Source of the DNA: Caedibacter sp. 37-49 | GTDB lineage: Bacteria; Pseudomonadota; Alphaproteobacteria; Caedimonadales; Caedimonadaceae | DNA length: 49,028 nucleotides | NCBI GenBank assembly: GCA_001898725.1 | Contig: MKUV01000040.1 | Coordinates: 1 to 49,028, forward strand | Direction of reading: 5' to 3' | In this document: in pieces, positions 17,120 to 26,069 of the stretch | Position numbering within the stretch: the stretch's first letter is position 1 | Layout of the letters: every line of letters begins with the position of its first letter | The notes under the pieces: model-generated | Told to the model about the DNA's origin: nothing | The model's input: only the letters and a program-made list of their open reading frames with translations | Database searches by the model: none | Program-made: the position numbers and the translations under genes

Positions 17120-18202
17120 ATGAAAAAATTTAATTCTTTCTTTTTAGTAAGTGTCGTTGGTCTTTTTTTGATTGGATGTAATACGCGACAGGGCCCACCC
17201 GCTCCTGTAAGTTATGGATCTTCTTCTCCTGAGCCTTTAAACGCATCACCTCAGCCTTTGTTTCAGCGAGAAAAGCTTCCCTCTCCTGATTTAAAACCTA
17301 AAACAATTCTTGTTGGTGAGAATGATACCCTCGTTACGATTGCGCAAAAAACGAATACGCCAGCTTATCAAATTATTGCTTTAAATAATCTAAAAAAACC
17401 TTTTACTCTAAAGCCAGGTCAACAATTACGTTTGACCGAGGATGCTCCTAAGCTCAACAAGGTTCCTGTTGTTGAAGAAGAATTTATAGAGGAAAATCAA
17501 TCTCAAGAGGATATAGAGCATAATGGTGTTATTACTCCTCCTTCAAAGCCAAAAAGAAAGCTGACAGAAGCTGAGAAAGAACTGCTTACTTCTCTTGAGC
17601 AAGAGAAAAAAGCGATGCTGCAAAAAGAGAAACCAAAAGAAAAACAAGATTCTCAGATACTCTTAAATACCGATGAGAAACCCTCTTTCTCTCACGCAAC
17701 CACGCCTTCGGGGGGGGATAAACTTTCTCAAACACCACCAACCTCTGCGCCCCAAATCGAAAAGGCTCCTGTTCAGGAACAAGAAAAGATGCTTGAGGCT
17801 AAAAAAATACTTCTTGAAACGCCTAAATTCACTTGGCCTGTAAAAGGAAAGATTATTTCTCGATTTGGTCCAGGACAAGGTGCTTTACAAAATGACGGTA
17901 TTAACATTGCTGCGCCAGAAGGAACGCCTATCGTGGCTATCGAAGAAGGTGTTGTTGTGTATGCTGGCAATGAAATGCAAGGATTTGGAAATTTAATTTT
18001 GATCAAGCATCCAGGTGGATGGATGAGTTCTTATGGGCATGCTGCTAAAATTCTCATAGAACGTGGAACAAAAGTTCAAAAGGGTGCTTCTATCGGACTT
18101 GTTGGTAATACAGGCAGTGTTAATGAACCGCAACTTCATTTTGAGCTTAGAAATATGAAAAAAGGTGGAAAAGTTGTTAATCCTGAACTTTATTTAGAAT
18201 AA
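17120..18202 (+). CDS. NlpD-like lipoprotein with LysM and degenerate LytM domains
   Basis: A 360-residue lipoprotein. I choose ATG 17120; the lipobox LIGC puts the lipidated Cys at residue 20. A LysM domain (about 61-105) binds peptidoglycan, a charged linker follows, and a LytM/M23 domain fills about 240-360. The active M23 motif HxGxD is replaced by NDGIN, removing two zinc ligands, while SYGHA and LHFEL keep the others. That pattern is known from NlpD and EnvC, which activate cell-wall amidases rather than cut the wall. The position next to surE supports this. I infer an outer-membrane activator of septal amidase; a divisome role like DipM is an alternative. Confidence 0.85.
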   Translation: MKKFNSFFLVSVVGLFLIGCNTRQGPPAPVSYGSSSPEPLNASPQPLFQREKLPSPDLKPKTILVGENDTLVTIAQKTNTPAYQIIALNNLKKPFTLKPGQQLRLTEDAPKLNKVPVVEEEFIEENQSQEDIEHNGVITPPSKPKRKLTEAEKELLTSLEQEKKAMLQKEKPKEKQDSQILLNTDEKPSFSHATTPSGGDKLSQTPPTSAPQIEKAPVQEQEKMLEAKKILLETPKFTWPVKGKIISRFGPGQGALQNDGINIAAPEGTPIVAIEEGVVVYAGNEMQGFGNLILIKHPGGWMSSYGHAAKILIERGTKVQKGASIGLVGNTGSVNEPQLHFELRNMKKGGKVVNPELYLE

Positions 18203-18231
18203 AATAATAACAGATTTGCCCTTTTTATAAT

Positions 18232-18260
18232 TTGTCGTTAGAGTGTATTTTTGTTATCGA
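18232..18260 (+). promoter_or_regulatory. Promoter-like boxes ahead of yajC-secD-secF
   Basis: TTGTCG (18232-18237) and TATCGA (18255-18260) are separated by 17 bases and lie 23 bases ahead of the yajC start. Both match the consensus only in part. It would let the Sec genes be transcribed apart from the upstream run. Confidence 0.35.
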
Positions 18261-18282
18261 ACTTAATGTAAGGATGTAAAAG

Positions 18283-18747
18283 ATGTATCTATTAAATATT
18301 ATTTTTTCAGAGGCTCATGCCCAAGCTGCGCCTGCGGGCCCTCAAGGGTTAGAGATTATGAGTTTCATCGCACCTCTCGCTATTCTCTTTGTTCCCTTCT
18401 ATTTTCTTATAATACGCCCTCAAACAAAGAAAACAAAAGAACATCGCGAAATGCTCGGAGCATTACGGAGAGGAGACCAAGTTGTAACTTCTGGTGGTGT
18501 GATAGGTACGATTACGAAAATCGAAAATGATAACGAGGTTATCTTAGAGATTGCAAATAATGTAAATGTGCGCGTTGTTCGTTCTATGGTTGCTCATGTT
18601 CTTACAAAAACACAGCCTGTAAACATTAAAGAATCACCAACATCTGTAGATTCTGCTAAATCAAAAAAACCAACAGTTGCTGCATTAAAGAGCAATAAGC
18701 CAAAGATTCCTGCCAAAAAACCTGTTATTAAAAAAGGTAAAAAATAG
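18283..18747 (+). CDS. yajC: Sec translocon accessory subunit YajC
   Basis: A 154-residue YajC. One membrane segment (about 25-44, ending FYFLIIRPQTKK) is followed by the conserved MLGALRRGDQVVTSGGVIGTI and a Lys/Pro-rich tail longer than in E. coli. YajC associates with SecDF at the translocon. It precedes secD by eight bases; the three genes are an operon. Confidence 0.95.
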   Translation: MYLLNIIFSEAHAQAAPAGPQGLEIMSFIAPLAILFVPFYFLIIRPQTKKTKEHREMLGALRRGDQVVTSGGVIGTITKIENDNEVILEIANNVNVRVVRSMVAHVLTKTQPVNIKESPTSVDSAKSKKPTVAALKSNKPKIPAKKPVIKKGKK

Positions 18748-18755
18748 GCTTCATC

Positions 18756-20336
18756 ATGCTAACTCTTGCTCGTTGGAAAGTTATTACATCGCTGGTTTTA
18801 TGTGTACTGAGTTTGATTTATGCATTCCCTAATTTTATAGGTGATGAAGGCCTTAAAAAAATTCCTTCTTGGCTACCTCATGAAAGAGTGAACTTAGGTC
18901 TAGATCTGCAAGGTGGTTCTCATTTATTACTTGAAGTAGATGTTAAAGCTGGCCTAAAAGAACGGCTTTCTTTTACGCTTGATGCTTTGCGAAAAACATT
19001 ACGAGCGGAAAAAATTGGCTATTTAGATCTTTCTTTAGATCCAACAGGAGATTTTATTACCTTTCAACTTCGTGATCCCAACCAAGCTGAAAAAATTATT
19101 TCTATGATCAAAAAGATGGATAGTGAGCTTGAGGCTACCTTAGAAGAAAAGGGCTGTAAAGTTACTTTTACGAAAGCTTCTATTGCAGAACGCAAACGTA
19201 GTATTGTCGACCAATCAATTGAAATTGTACGTCGAAGAATTGACGAATTAGGAACAAAAGAACCTAGCATTCAGCGCCAAGGAGACGATCGCATCCTTAT
19301 TCAGATTCCAGGACTTTCAGATCCTGGTCGCATTAAGAATCTGCTCGGGAAGACGGCAAAAATGACGTTTCATCTTGTTCATGAGGAACAACCTTACGCT
19401 TCTAAAGTGGATGATATCACACCGCCCGGAACAGAAATTCTTCCAAGCGAAGATGTGCGTCAAGATGGTCGAAAGATCTTCTATGTTTTGCGTAAAGAGA
19501 GTCTTCTTGGAGGAGAAAGTCTTATCGATGCTGGGGTGAATTTTGATGAATATCATCGACCTCAAGTTTCATTTCGATTTGATCCTTTGGGTGCAAAGAA
19601 ATTTGGAGATATAACCACTAAAAATATCCATAGACAACTTGCTATTGTGCTTGATGGAAAAGTTATAAGCGCTCCGACAATTCAAACACCAATTACGGGA
19701 GGAAATGGCGTTATCACAGGGAAATTTACCGTCCAAGAAGCAAATGATCTTGCTCTTTTAATGCGGGCAGGTGCGCTTGTGGCTCCGCTTCTTGTTCTTG
19801 AAGAACGGACTGTTGGACCAGATTTAGGTGCAGACTCTATTGCTTCCGGAAGATACGCAACCATTTTATCTGTTATCATGGTCGCAGTTTTCATGCTGAT
19901 TGCTTATTCTCTGTTTGGTTTTTTTGCAAATGTTGCTATGTTGTTCAACCTTATTTTAACGATTGCAGTTCTCTCTCTGATAGGGGCAACTTTAACATTA
20001 CCAGGTATTGCTGGTATCGCTCTTACAATGGGGATGGCTGTTGATGCCAACGTTCTTATTAATGAGCGTATTAAGGAAGAACTTCGACATGGTCGAAAAA
20101 TGTTTTCTGCAATTGATGTTGGATACCGCCAAGCGATGAATACAATTCTGGATTCGAACCTGACAACTCTTATTGGAGCGGCGGCACTTTTCTTTTTCGG
20201 AACAGGTCCTGTAAAAGGATTTGGAATAACGCTTGCGATTGGTATTTTAATTTCCATGTTTACAGCAACGACACTAAGTCGTGTTTTTGTCACTTACTGG
20301 GTAAATTGGTCAAAACCGGCCAAACTTCCTATTTAA
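18756..20336 (+). CDS. secD: Protein translocase subunit SecD
   Basis: A 526-residue SecD. Residue order is as expected: one N-terminal membrane segment, DLQGGSHLLLEVD (about 49-61), a large periplasmic domain, then five membrane segments including TVGPDLGADSI and GMAVDANVLINERIKEEL. With SecF it uses the proton gradient to pull proteins from the SecYEG channel. Length is normal for SecD not fused to SecF. secF follows after 15 bases. Confidence 0.97.
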   Translation: MLTLARWKVITSLVLCVLSLIYAFPNFIGDEGLKKIPSWLPHERVNLGLDLQGGSHLLLEVDVKAGLKERLSFTLDALRKTLRAEKIGYLDLSLDPTGDFITFQLRDPNQAEKIISMIKKMDSELEATLEEKGCKVTFTKASIAERKRSIVDQSIEIVRRRIDELGTKEPSIQRQGDDRILIQIPGLSDPGRIKNLLGKTAKMTFHLVHEEQPYASKVDDITPPGTEILPSEDVRQDGRKIFYVLRKESLLGGESLIDAGVNFDEYHRPQVSFRFDPLGAKKFGDITTKNIHRQLAIVLDGKVISAPTIQTPITGGNGVITGKFTVQEANDLALLMRAGALVAPLLVLEERTVGPDLGADSIASGRYATILSVIMVAVFMLIAYSLFGFFANVAMLFNLILTIAVLSLIGATLTLPGIAGIALTMGMAVDANVLINERIKEELRHGRKMFSAIDVGYRQAMNTILDSNLTTLIGAAALFFFGTGPVKGFGITLAIGILISMFTATTLSRVFVTYWVNWSKPAKLPI

Positions 20337-20351
20337 CTTGAGAGGCTTTTT

Positions 20352-21269
20352 ATGCGCGGTTTACAGCTTATCCCTTACGATACAAATATTAATTTCGTTG
20401 GCATTCGCTATTATATTTATATTCTCTCTCTTGCTATTATTGTCTTGTGCGGGTGGAGTCTTGCTTTTAAAGGCCTTAATTATGGCATAGATTTTAAAGG
20501 TGGTTTTCTTCTTGAAGTTCGTACAAAAGAGAAAGCTGATATTGCGCAGATGCGGGCGCAACTTGAAACCTTAAAATTAGGGGAAGTTAAGCTACAAGAA
20601 TTTGGTTCAGATCGTGATATTATGATCCGCATTGAAAAGCAACCAGGTGGTGAGCAAGCTCAAGCTGTCGCTCTACAAAAAATTAAAGATTTATTAGGCA
20701 AAGATGTCGAGTATCGTCGTGTAGAAACGGTTGGTGGTAAAGTTAGTAGTGACCTTGTCGAAAATGGTTTATGGGCTTTAGGATTTGCTCTTATTGGGAT
20801 GCTTATATATATATGGGTACGATTTGAGTGGCACTTTGGTCTTTGTGGTATTTTAGCCCTCGCTCACGATGTAATAGTTGTTCTTGGGTTTTATTCTCTT
20901 ACAGGGCATGAATTTAAAGAGACCGCTTTTATTGCTATTCTCACAACTGTTGGCTATTCAATTAATGACTCTGTTGTTATTTATGACCGAATCCGTGACA
21001 ACTTACGCAAATATAAAAAAATGCCGATCGAACAACTTATAAATTTATCGACGAACGAAACTCTTTCAAGAACGATTATTACAGTTGCAACAACCGTTAT
21101 TTCGTTGCTTGCTTTATATCTTTTTGGAGGTTCAGAAATTTCTTCTTTTAGTCTGCCAATTTTAGTCGGAATTATTTTTGGAAGTTATTCTTCCATTTTT
21201 GTCTCAGCTAATTTATTACTATTTTTTGATATTCGTAAAACAACAGCAGAAAAGGGAGAAGTCGTCTGA
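20352..21269 (+). CDS. secF: Protein translocase subunit SecF
   Basis: A 305-residue SecF: GIDFKGGFLLEVRTK near the N-terminus, a small periplasmic domain and the membrane-domain signature VGYSINDSVVIYDRIRDNLR. It is separate from SecD, as in most proteobacteria. The final segment is followed after three bases by the HAD-like gene, an arrangement that suggests co-transcription. Confidence 0.97.
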   Translation: MRGLQLIPYDTNINFVGIRYYIYILSLAIIVLCGWSLAFKGLNYGIDFKGGFLLEVRTKEKADIAQMRAQLETLKLGEVKLQEFGSDRDIMIRIEKQPGGEQAQAVALQKIKDLLGKDVEYRRVETVGGKVSSDLVENGLWALGFALIGMLIYIWVRFEWHFGLCGILALAHDVIVVLGFYSLTGHEFKETAFIAILTTVGYSINDSVVIYDRIRDNLRKYKKMPIEQLINLSTNETLSRTIITVATTVISLLALYLFGGSEISSFSLPILVGIIFGSYSSIFVSANLLLFFDIRKTTAEKGEVV

Positions 21270-21272
21270 CGG

Positions 21273-22145
21273 ATGAGTGAGATTATTTCTCAACTAAAAG
21301 ATATAATTCCTTATTATCAAACTTTCATATTTGGAATTGAAGGCGTTCTTCATTCAGGAAAGAAAGTATTCCCAGAGGCGTTGGACGTTTTGCAGTATTT
21401 ACAGCAAGAGAAAAGGGGGGTTGCCCTCTTAACAAATTTAACACAACGTTTGGACTTTACAAGAGATCAACTGGCTCGACAAGGAATCAAACCGCATCTT
21501 TATCAGTACCTTTTTACAGCAGGCGAAGAAATGTACCAGCATTTATTGAACCGTCCCGACCCTTGGCATAATTCGCTTGGAAATTATTGTTATTTTATTG
21601 GCACTACTGAAGATCAAAACATTCTTTATGACCTTGGGCTGCATTCAGTTAGACAACTTGCAGAAGCAGATTTCATTTTAGTTTTAGGCAAAGATGACTG
21701 GCATAATGAGTTAGAAGACTACCAAGATATCTTGGAAGAAGCTGCTAGTTTATCTTTAAAGATGATTTGTGCAAATTCTAATTTATACACTTACAGAGAT
21801 GATGAAAAACAATTATGCCCAGGAGCAATAGGTAAATTATATGAAAGTTTAGGAGGAGAAGTTTTTTATCATGGAAAACCTTACCCTTCAATTTATACAC
21901 ATCTTTTAAAAGAAATAGGACCTGTCGATAGGAACACACTTCTTGTAATTGGGGATTCACTGACGATTGATATTCAAGGAGCTCTAAGTATAGGTCTACA
22001 TTCTTTGCTGACGATAAGTTCTTATACTTGTGAAGAATTACAACTCCCTTTAGAATATTCTTTAGTACAAAATGAGACACAAATTTTAAGCGCTTTAAAA
22101 AAAGCATCTTTTCAACCAAACTTTCTCATAGATAAACTAATATGA
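21273..22145 (+). CDS. HAD-like protein (class IIA, TIGR01459 type) lacking the nucleophile
   Basis: A 290-residue protein of the class IIA HAD group common in alphaproteobacteria. The nucleophile motif in the family reads D-x-W-G-V-L-H; here it is GIEGVLHSG (21-29), so the catalytic Asp is Gly21. Motif II (LLTNLTQR), the Lys of motif III (HGKPYPSIY) and acidic motif IV (VIGDSLTIDIQGA) are kept. Without the nucleophile, phosphatase activity is unlikely, so it may have become a binding protein or be decaying. Its gene follows secF by three bases. The substrate of active relatives is uncertain. Confidence 0.75.
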   Translation: MSEIISQLKDIIPYYQTFIFGIEGVLHSGKKVFPEALDVLQYLQQEKRGVALLTNLTQRLDFTRDQLARQGIKPHLYQYLFTAGEEMYQHLLNRPDPWHNSLGNYCYFIGTTEDQNILYDLGLHSVRQLAEADFILVLGKDDWHNELEDYQDILEEAASLSLKMICANSNLYTYRDDEKQLCPGAIGKLYESLGGEVFYHGKPYPSIYTHLLKEIGPVDRNTLLVIGDSLTIDIQGALSIGLHSLLTISSYTCEELQLPLEYSLVQNETQILSALKKASFQPNFLIDKLI

Positions 22146-22178
22146 TAAAGTAAATTTTAACTTAGATATGCATTACAA

Positions 22179-23447
22179 ATGACAATTTCTCTCTCAGTTG
22201 CAATCCCAATAATTCTGATATTAACCGTGATTTCTGCTGTCTTTTCAGCTGCTGAAACTGCTTTTATTGCGGCTTCTAAGGCAAAACTTCATCGGTTAGC
22301 TAAGCTAGGTGATAAACGAGCCCAACTTGTTAAAAATTTACGGCAATCTATAGAAAAATTAATTAGCTCAATACTTTTATGTAATCAGTTAATTAATAAC
22401 CTTGCTAACTCTATATCAACAGTTGTCTTAGTGTTGCTTTTTGGCGATGCAGGTGTGGTTTACGCTCCTATTGTAATGACTTCTTTAATTGTTATTTATG
22501 CAGAAGTTATGCCTAAAATTATTGCTATTGCGCATGCTGAAACCACAGCTATTCATCTAGCTCGAGCTTTACAAATTGTGATCAAACTTACAAATCCTAT
22601 TACTTTCTTAATGCACTGGATTGCGCGTAATACCTTAAGAATGGTTGGCATTAAAATTGAGCCTCATGCGCGCGCAACAAGTTCTTTAGAAGAACTTCGT
22701 GGCGCCATTGATTTACATGGTTACCCTGGTGAAGAGGAATCAGCTGAAGAACGCGCAATGCTCCATAGTATTCTTGATCTTGGGGATGTTGAAGTAGGGG
22801 AAATAATGGTACATCGTAAAAATGCGATGATGATTAATGCCGATCTTTCAATTAAAGAAATTATTCATCAGGTGATTTCAAGTCCCTATACACGTATTCC
22901 TCTATGGAAAGATAATAAAGATAATATTGTTGGGATTTTACATGCTAAAGCTTTACTCAAAGCCATTCAGAAAGATTCGTCTGAAAAATTAAATATCTTA
23001 TCAATTTCAACAAAACCTTGGTTTATTCCTGAATCAACAACTTTAAGAGAACAGCTTCAAGCATTTAGATCGCGTCAAGAACATTTCGCGCTTGTCGTTG
23101 ATGAATATGGAGCTCTTATGGGAGTTGTGACTTTAGAAGATATTCTTGAAGAAATTGTTGGTGAGATTAGTGACGAACACGATTTACCACTCGAAGGTGT
23201 GTGGATACGTCGTGACGGAACAATTATGGCATTAGGGACGATAACAATTCGAGATCTAAATCGAAAATTTGAATGGACACTTCCTGATGAAGAAGCTTCA
23301 ACTATTGCTGGTCTTGTGCTTCATGAGTCTCGTGTGATTCCAAAAGTTGGACAGACTTTCTTAATTCATGGGTTTCAATTTAGGATTTTGAAAAGAGTAA
23401 GAAATCAGATTACTCTTTTAAAAATTACGCCTCCTACAACCGGTTAA
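22179..23447 (+). CDS. CorC/HlyC-type CNNM transporter-like protein
   Basis: A 422-residue protein with the CNNM (DUF21) membrane domain (about 1-180, including FSAAETAFIAASKAKLHRLA), a CBS pair (about 205-335, with TRIPLWKDNKDNIVGILHAK and HFALVVDEYGALMGVVTLED), and a C-terminal CorC_HlyC domain (about 345-420). Relatives influence magnesium or cobalt efflux, and rickettsial members have been described as hemolysins (TlyC), which has never been a safe functional guide. Inner-membrane location is clear. A metal-exporter role is inferred from the family. Confidence 0.88.
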   Translation: MTISLSVAIPIILILTVISAVFSAAETAFIAASKAKLHRLAKLGDKRAQLVKNLRQSIEKLISSILLCNQLINNLANSISTVVLVLLFGDAGVVYAPIVMTSLIVIYAEVMPKIIAIAHAETTAIHLARALQIVIKLTNPITFLMHWIARNTLRMVGIKIEPHARATSSLEELRGAIDLHGYPGEEESAEERAMLHSILDLGDVEVGEIMVHRKNAMMINADLSIKEIIHQVISSPYTRIPLWKDNKDNIVGILHAKALLKAIQKDSSEKLNILSISTKPWFIPESTTLREQLQAFRSRQEHFALVVDEYGALMGVVTLEDILEEIVGEISDEHDLPLEGVWIRRDGTIMALGTITIRDLNRKFEWTLPDEEASTIAGLVLHESRVIPKVGQTFLIHGFQFRILKRVRNQITLLKITPPTTG

Positions 23448-23452
23448 AAGAT

Positions 23453-23776
23453 ATGCGTTCTTTACAAGCCAAACTACAGTTGATATTGAAGGCAAAATTT
23501 AATCCAGAATATCTCGAAATTATTGATGATACATATAAGCATCAGGGTCATTTAAATACGCCATATCTTGAAGAAACTCATTTTACCGTTTTTATTGTTT
23601 CACAGGACTTTCAAGCAATCTCACGACTCGAAAGACATCAACGTATAATGACTGTCCTTAGAGAGTTCTTTGAAACCCAATTGCATGCTCTTTCAATTAA
23701 AGCTCTCACACCAGCAGAGTATCAAAAATTTTTTGAGATAGATGGTGCACCTCAAAAGCACCTGCTTCAGAGTTAA
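23453..23776 (+). CDS. BolA family protein
   Basis: A 107-residue BolA with the class-II KH-like fold; visible are the conserved HxGH-type segment TYKHQGHLN (about 25-33), ETHFTVFIVSQDF (about 40-52) and the helix SRLERHQRIMTVLREFF. BolA proteins act with monothiol glutaredoxins in iron-sulfur handling and can influence envelope gene expression. The next gene, a J-protein, starts three bases downstream, the usual pairing in alphaproteobacteria. Confidence 0.9.
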   Translation: MRSLQAKLQLILKAKFNPEYLEIIDDTYKHQGHLNTPYLEETHFTVFIVSQDFQAISRLERHQRIMTVLREFFETQLHALSIKALTPAEYQKFFEIDGAPQKHLLQS

Positions 23777-23779
23777 GGC

Positions 23780-24340
23780 ATGAAACCAACATACAAACTT
23801 CACCCCTTTTTTGATGAACCCCAACCACAAAAACGAATTTGTGACAAGGAAGGCTGCCTTGAAGAAGCACTCTACAAAGCGCCTCAAAGTCCCCAGCAAC
23901 TGGATCTTTATTATTGGTTTTGTCTAAAACATATCCAAGTTTATAATTCTCAATGGAATTATTATCGAGATATGGCATCCGAAGAAATTGAACATCATTA
24001 CCGTTCCGATGTGACGTGGCAACGTCCTACCTGGCGTTTTGGTTGCAATAATTATAAAAACTCTTTTTTTATTAAAGATCCTTATGATCTTTTAGAACGG
24101 AATCATAAAATATCGACTCGACAGAACTCACCTCCTTGGCTTGCTCCTAACACAGAAGAAGCTAAAGCTCTAAAACTTATGGAGTTAACATGGCCTTTAA
24201 CGAAAGATCTTTTGAAACAAAAGTATATTGAGCTTGTAAAATTACATCATCCTGATGTGAATAAAGGTTGCTCTGCAGCTGAAGAGAAATTGAAATTAGT
24301 TAATCGAGCGTATGAAGTTCTTAAAAAGGTTATCCGCTAA
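23780..24340 (+). CDS. J-domain protein with an N-terminal cysteine-rich region
   Basis: A 186-residue alphaproteobacterial-type J-protein. The N-terminal part has Cys and His at metal-like spacing (CDKEGC near 21-26, WFCLKH near 53-58), then the conserved YNSQWNYYRDM stretch. The C-terminal J domain (about 125-186) carries the HPD motif at 157-159. J-proteins recruit and stimulate DnaK; the special client of this class is unknown. It is co-transcribed with the BolA gene. Confidence 0.88.
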   Translation: MKPTYKLHPFFDEPQPQKRICDKEGCLEEALYKAPQSPQQLDLYYWFCLKHIQVYNSQWNYYRDMASEEIEHHYRSDVTWQRPTWRFGCNNYKNSFFIKDPYDLLERNHKISTRQNSPPWLAPNTEEAKALKLMELTWPLTKDLLKQKYIELVKLHHPDVNKGCSAAEEKLKLVNRAYEVLKKVIR

Positions 24341-24365
24341 TTTTTAATAACGTGCCACAAATATA

Positions 24366-24797
24366 TTATTTTTTCAGTGCTTCATTATGAGAAGGAAAAC
24401 GTTGTAAATATTTTTCAATTAACCTATCTAGCAATTCTTTTTTCTGCTTCTCAGAGGCGTCTTTTAATTTTTGTTCATTGTTTAAAAGAAAATTTACGCT
24501 CATAAAAGATTCAAATTGAGTAAAGGGTGTGCCTCCAGATGACAGCAAATGATCAGAAATATTCTCAGAACGCATGAACAGTAAATTTTGAGTTTCTCCA
24601 TTACGAAGTGAGCTTAACTCTACTTCTCTCTCATCTGCTATTTCATTTATGACGTGTGTTTCTGTTGCTAAGAATTCTGCTTGAGAATCAGTTTCTTTTT
24701 CTTCTAAATCAAGGATTTTTTCACCTAAAACATTATTACTAAAGAATAGTGCTAGTAGTATCCAAAAATAGTTTGTTTTTTTTATTAATTGTTCCAT
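24366..24797 (-). CDS. Small secreted protein of unknown function
   Basis: A 143-residue protein that I do not recognise. A signal peptide covers about 1-25 (YFWILLALFFSNNVLG). The mature part is acidic in its first half (LEEKETDSQAEF) and ends in a Lys-rich helical tail (KEQKKELLDRLIEKYLQRF-like), with no Cys. It may be exported to the periplasm or host. The start is preceded by GGGGAG, and that ribosome site can pair with upstream sequence in the transcript (see the leader entry). Its neighbour, the J-protein gene, converges on it. Confidence 0.66.
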   Translation of the reverse strand: MEQLIKKTNYFWILLALFFSNNVLGEKILDLEEKETDSQAEFLATETHVINEIADEREVELSSLRNGETQNLLFMRSENISDHLLSSGGTPFTQFESFMSVNFLLNNEQKLKDASEKQKKELLDRLIEKYLQRFPSHNEALKK

Positions 24798-24903
24798 GGT
24801 CTCTCCCCTTTTTCTTCAAGTATATACTTTTTTTACCTGAATGCAAAGGGGAGGTCAGGGGTTTTAGGTTGACCTCTTAAGGACACTTCTTTAAATAATA
24901 GTA
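24798..24903 (-). promoter_or_regulatory. Leader RNA that can hide the ribosome site
   Basis: On the minus strand two helices can form. Helix 1 pairs GAGGTCA (24876-24870) with TGACCTC (24857-24851). Helix 2 pairs CTCCCCTTT (24853-24845) with AAAGGGGAG (24811-24803), which contains the Shine-Dalgarno sequence lying about six bases ahead of the ATG at 24797. The two helices share CTC (24853-24851) and exclude each other in part, the geometry of a translational switch. A weak promoter (TTGTTC, TACTAT, 16-base spacer, 24925-24898) would start transcription just upstream. What it senses is unknown. Confidence 0.4.
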
Positions 24904-24937
24904 AGAGTAAGCCTTTTTTGAACAATGAATTAAAACT

Positions 24938-25861
24938 ATGATTGTTGTTTTTGGATCTCTAAATGTAGATATGGTTCTCCCTGTTGAGACGTTACCAAGA
25001 CCTGGAAATACAGTGTTATGTGAAGAATATAAACTTCTTCCAGGTGGAAAAGGGGCCAATCAAGCTGTTGCTGCTGCTAAAGCTGGTGCTAAAGTCAAAA
25101 TGTTTGGGAGTATCGGTAACGATAGTTTTGCTCAAATTGCTCGTCACTTTCTTGAATCGACACATGTCGATATTTCTGCCTTAACAACTAGTGATCGACC
25201 TACTGGTTGCGCAACAATTTGTGTTGATAGTGCGGGTGAGAATATGATTACAATTGCAAGTGGCGCTAATTTGCAAGCAAGTTCTGCTACAATTCCAGAT
25301 GAACTTCTCACTGAAAATTCAACAGTTCTTCTTCAGATGGAAGTCCCAGCCGCAGAAAATTGGAAACTTATTGAACGCGCTAAACAAAGAAAATCAAGAA
25401 TCATTTTAAATTTAGCTCCAGCACAATCTATTCCAGATGAACTCATTCAAACTTTGGATATTCTTGTAATGAATCAAATTGAAGCAACAGTTCTTGCTTT
25501 ATATCTAGGTTTTGATGTTATATCTCCTGCAATTGCTGCACGCCGATTATCTTCAAAATATGGGATTACGTGTATTGTAACGCTCGGCGATGAAGGGGCT
25601 TTTGCGTGTAACCCTCTAGGAAGTTGGTCGGTTCAAGCTTTATCTATTAAGCCAGTTGATACGACTGCGGCTGGCGATGCGTTTGTCGGTGTTTTAGCAG
25701 CCGCTTTTGATAAGGGGCTTCCTATCGAGCAAGCTCTTAGAAGAGCTGCGGTTGCAAGTGGTCTTGCATGTTTGACTGTCGGTGCTCAACCGAGCTTACC
25801 TGATGCGCAACAGATAGATGCTGCACTTTCTCGGGTGCCAACACCTAGACGATCAATTTAA
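24938..25861 (+). CDS. rbsK: Ribokinase (PfkB family sugar kinase)
   Basis: A 307-residue sugar kinase phosphorylating D-ribose at O5. Landmarks are GSLNVDM (6-12), the sugar-binding GGKGANQAVAAA (36-47), and the catalytic Asp247 with the anion hole in TTAAGDAF (242-249). The gene stands alone, with no ribose transporter or regulator beside it, and it faces away from a small secreted-protein gene. It may serve nucleoside salvage. Confidence 0.9.
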   Translation: MIVVFGSLNVDMVLPVETLPRPGNTVLCEEYKLLPGGKGANQAVAAAKAGAKVKMFGSIGNDSFAQIARHFLESTHVDISALTTSDRPTGCATICVDSAGENMITIASGANLQASSATIPDELLTENSTVLLQMEVPAAENWKLIERAKQRKSRIILNLAPAQSIPDELIQTLDILVMNQIEATVLALYLGFDVISPAIAARRLSSKYGITCIVTLGDEGAFACNPLGSWSVQALSIKPVDTTAAGDAFVGVLAAAFDKGLPIEQALRRAAVASGLACLTVGAQPSLPDAQQIDAALSRVPTPRRSI

Positions 25862-26069
25862 TTACAAAATATCTTTATTTTCAGATAATAAAAGTTTTTT
25901 ACGAAAGAAAAATTTATTTTCATTATATTTTAATAGCTTAATTTTTAATTTAATTTAAATTATCATAAAAATAACATAAAATTTACTAAATTTTAATCTA
26001 AATGGGGTGGATTATAGGGGAGACCCTCTTAAAAAGTGAAAAATTATAAGGGGAATAAAGAGAGGCTTT
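25862..26069. promoter_or_regulatory. AT-rich region ahead of the type VI operon
   Basis: 208 bases between ribokinase and the T6SS SPOR gene. The first 130 are almost pure A and T, and GGGGTGGATTATAGGGGAG marks the end. No consensus promoter stands out, but an AT-rich run ahead of a secretion operon is a usual place for promoters and nucleoid-protein silencing. GGGGAATAAAGAG precedes the start. Confidence 0.3.

Noticed and set aside
19904-20293. A 129-codon minus-strand ORF inside secD
   Set aside because: It is the complement of the conserved SecD membrane region, with Arg-, Ile- and Ser-rich composition typical of antisense frames.
22179-23447. Hemolysin (TlyC) as a virulence factor
   Set aside because: The CNNM-CBS-CorC layout is that of a widespread metal-related membrane protein; the hemolysin label rests on weak family annotation.
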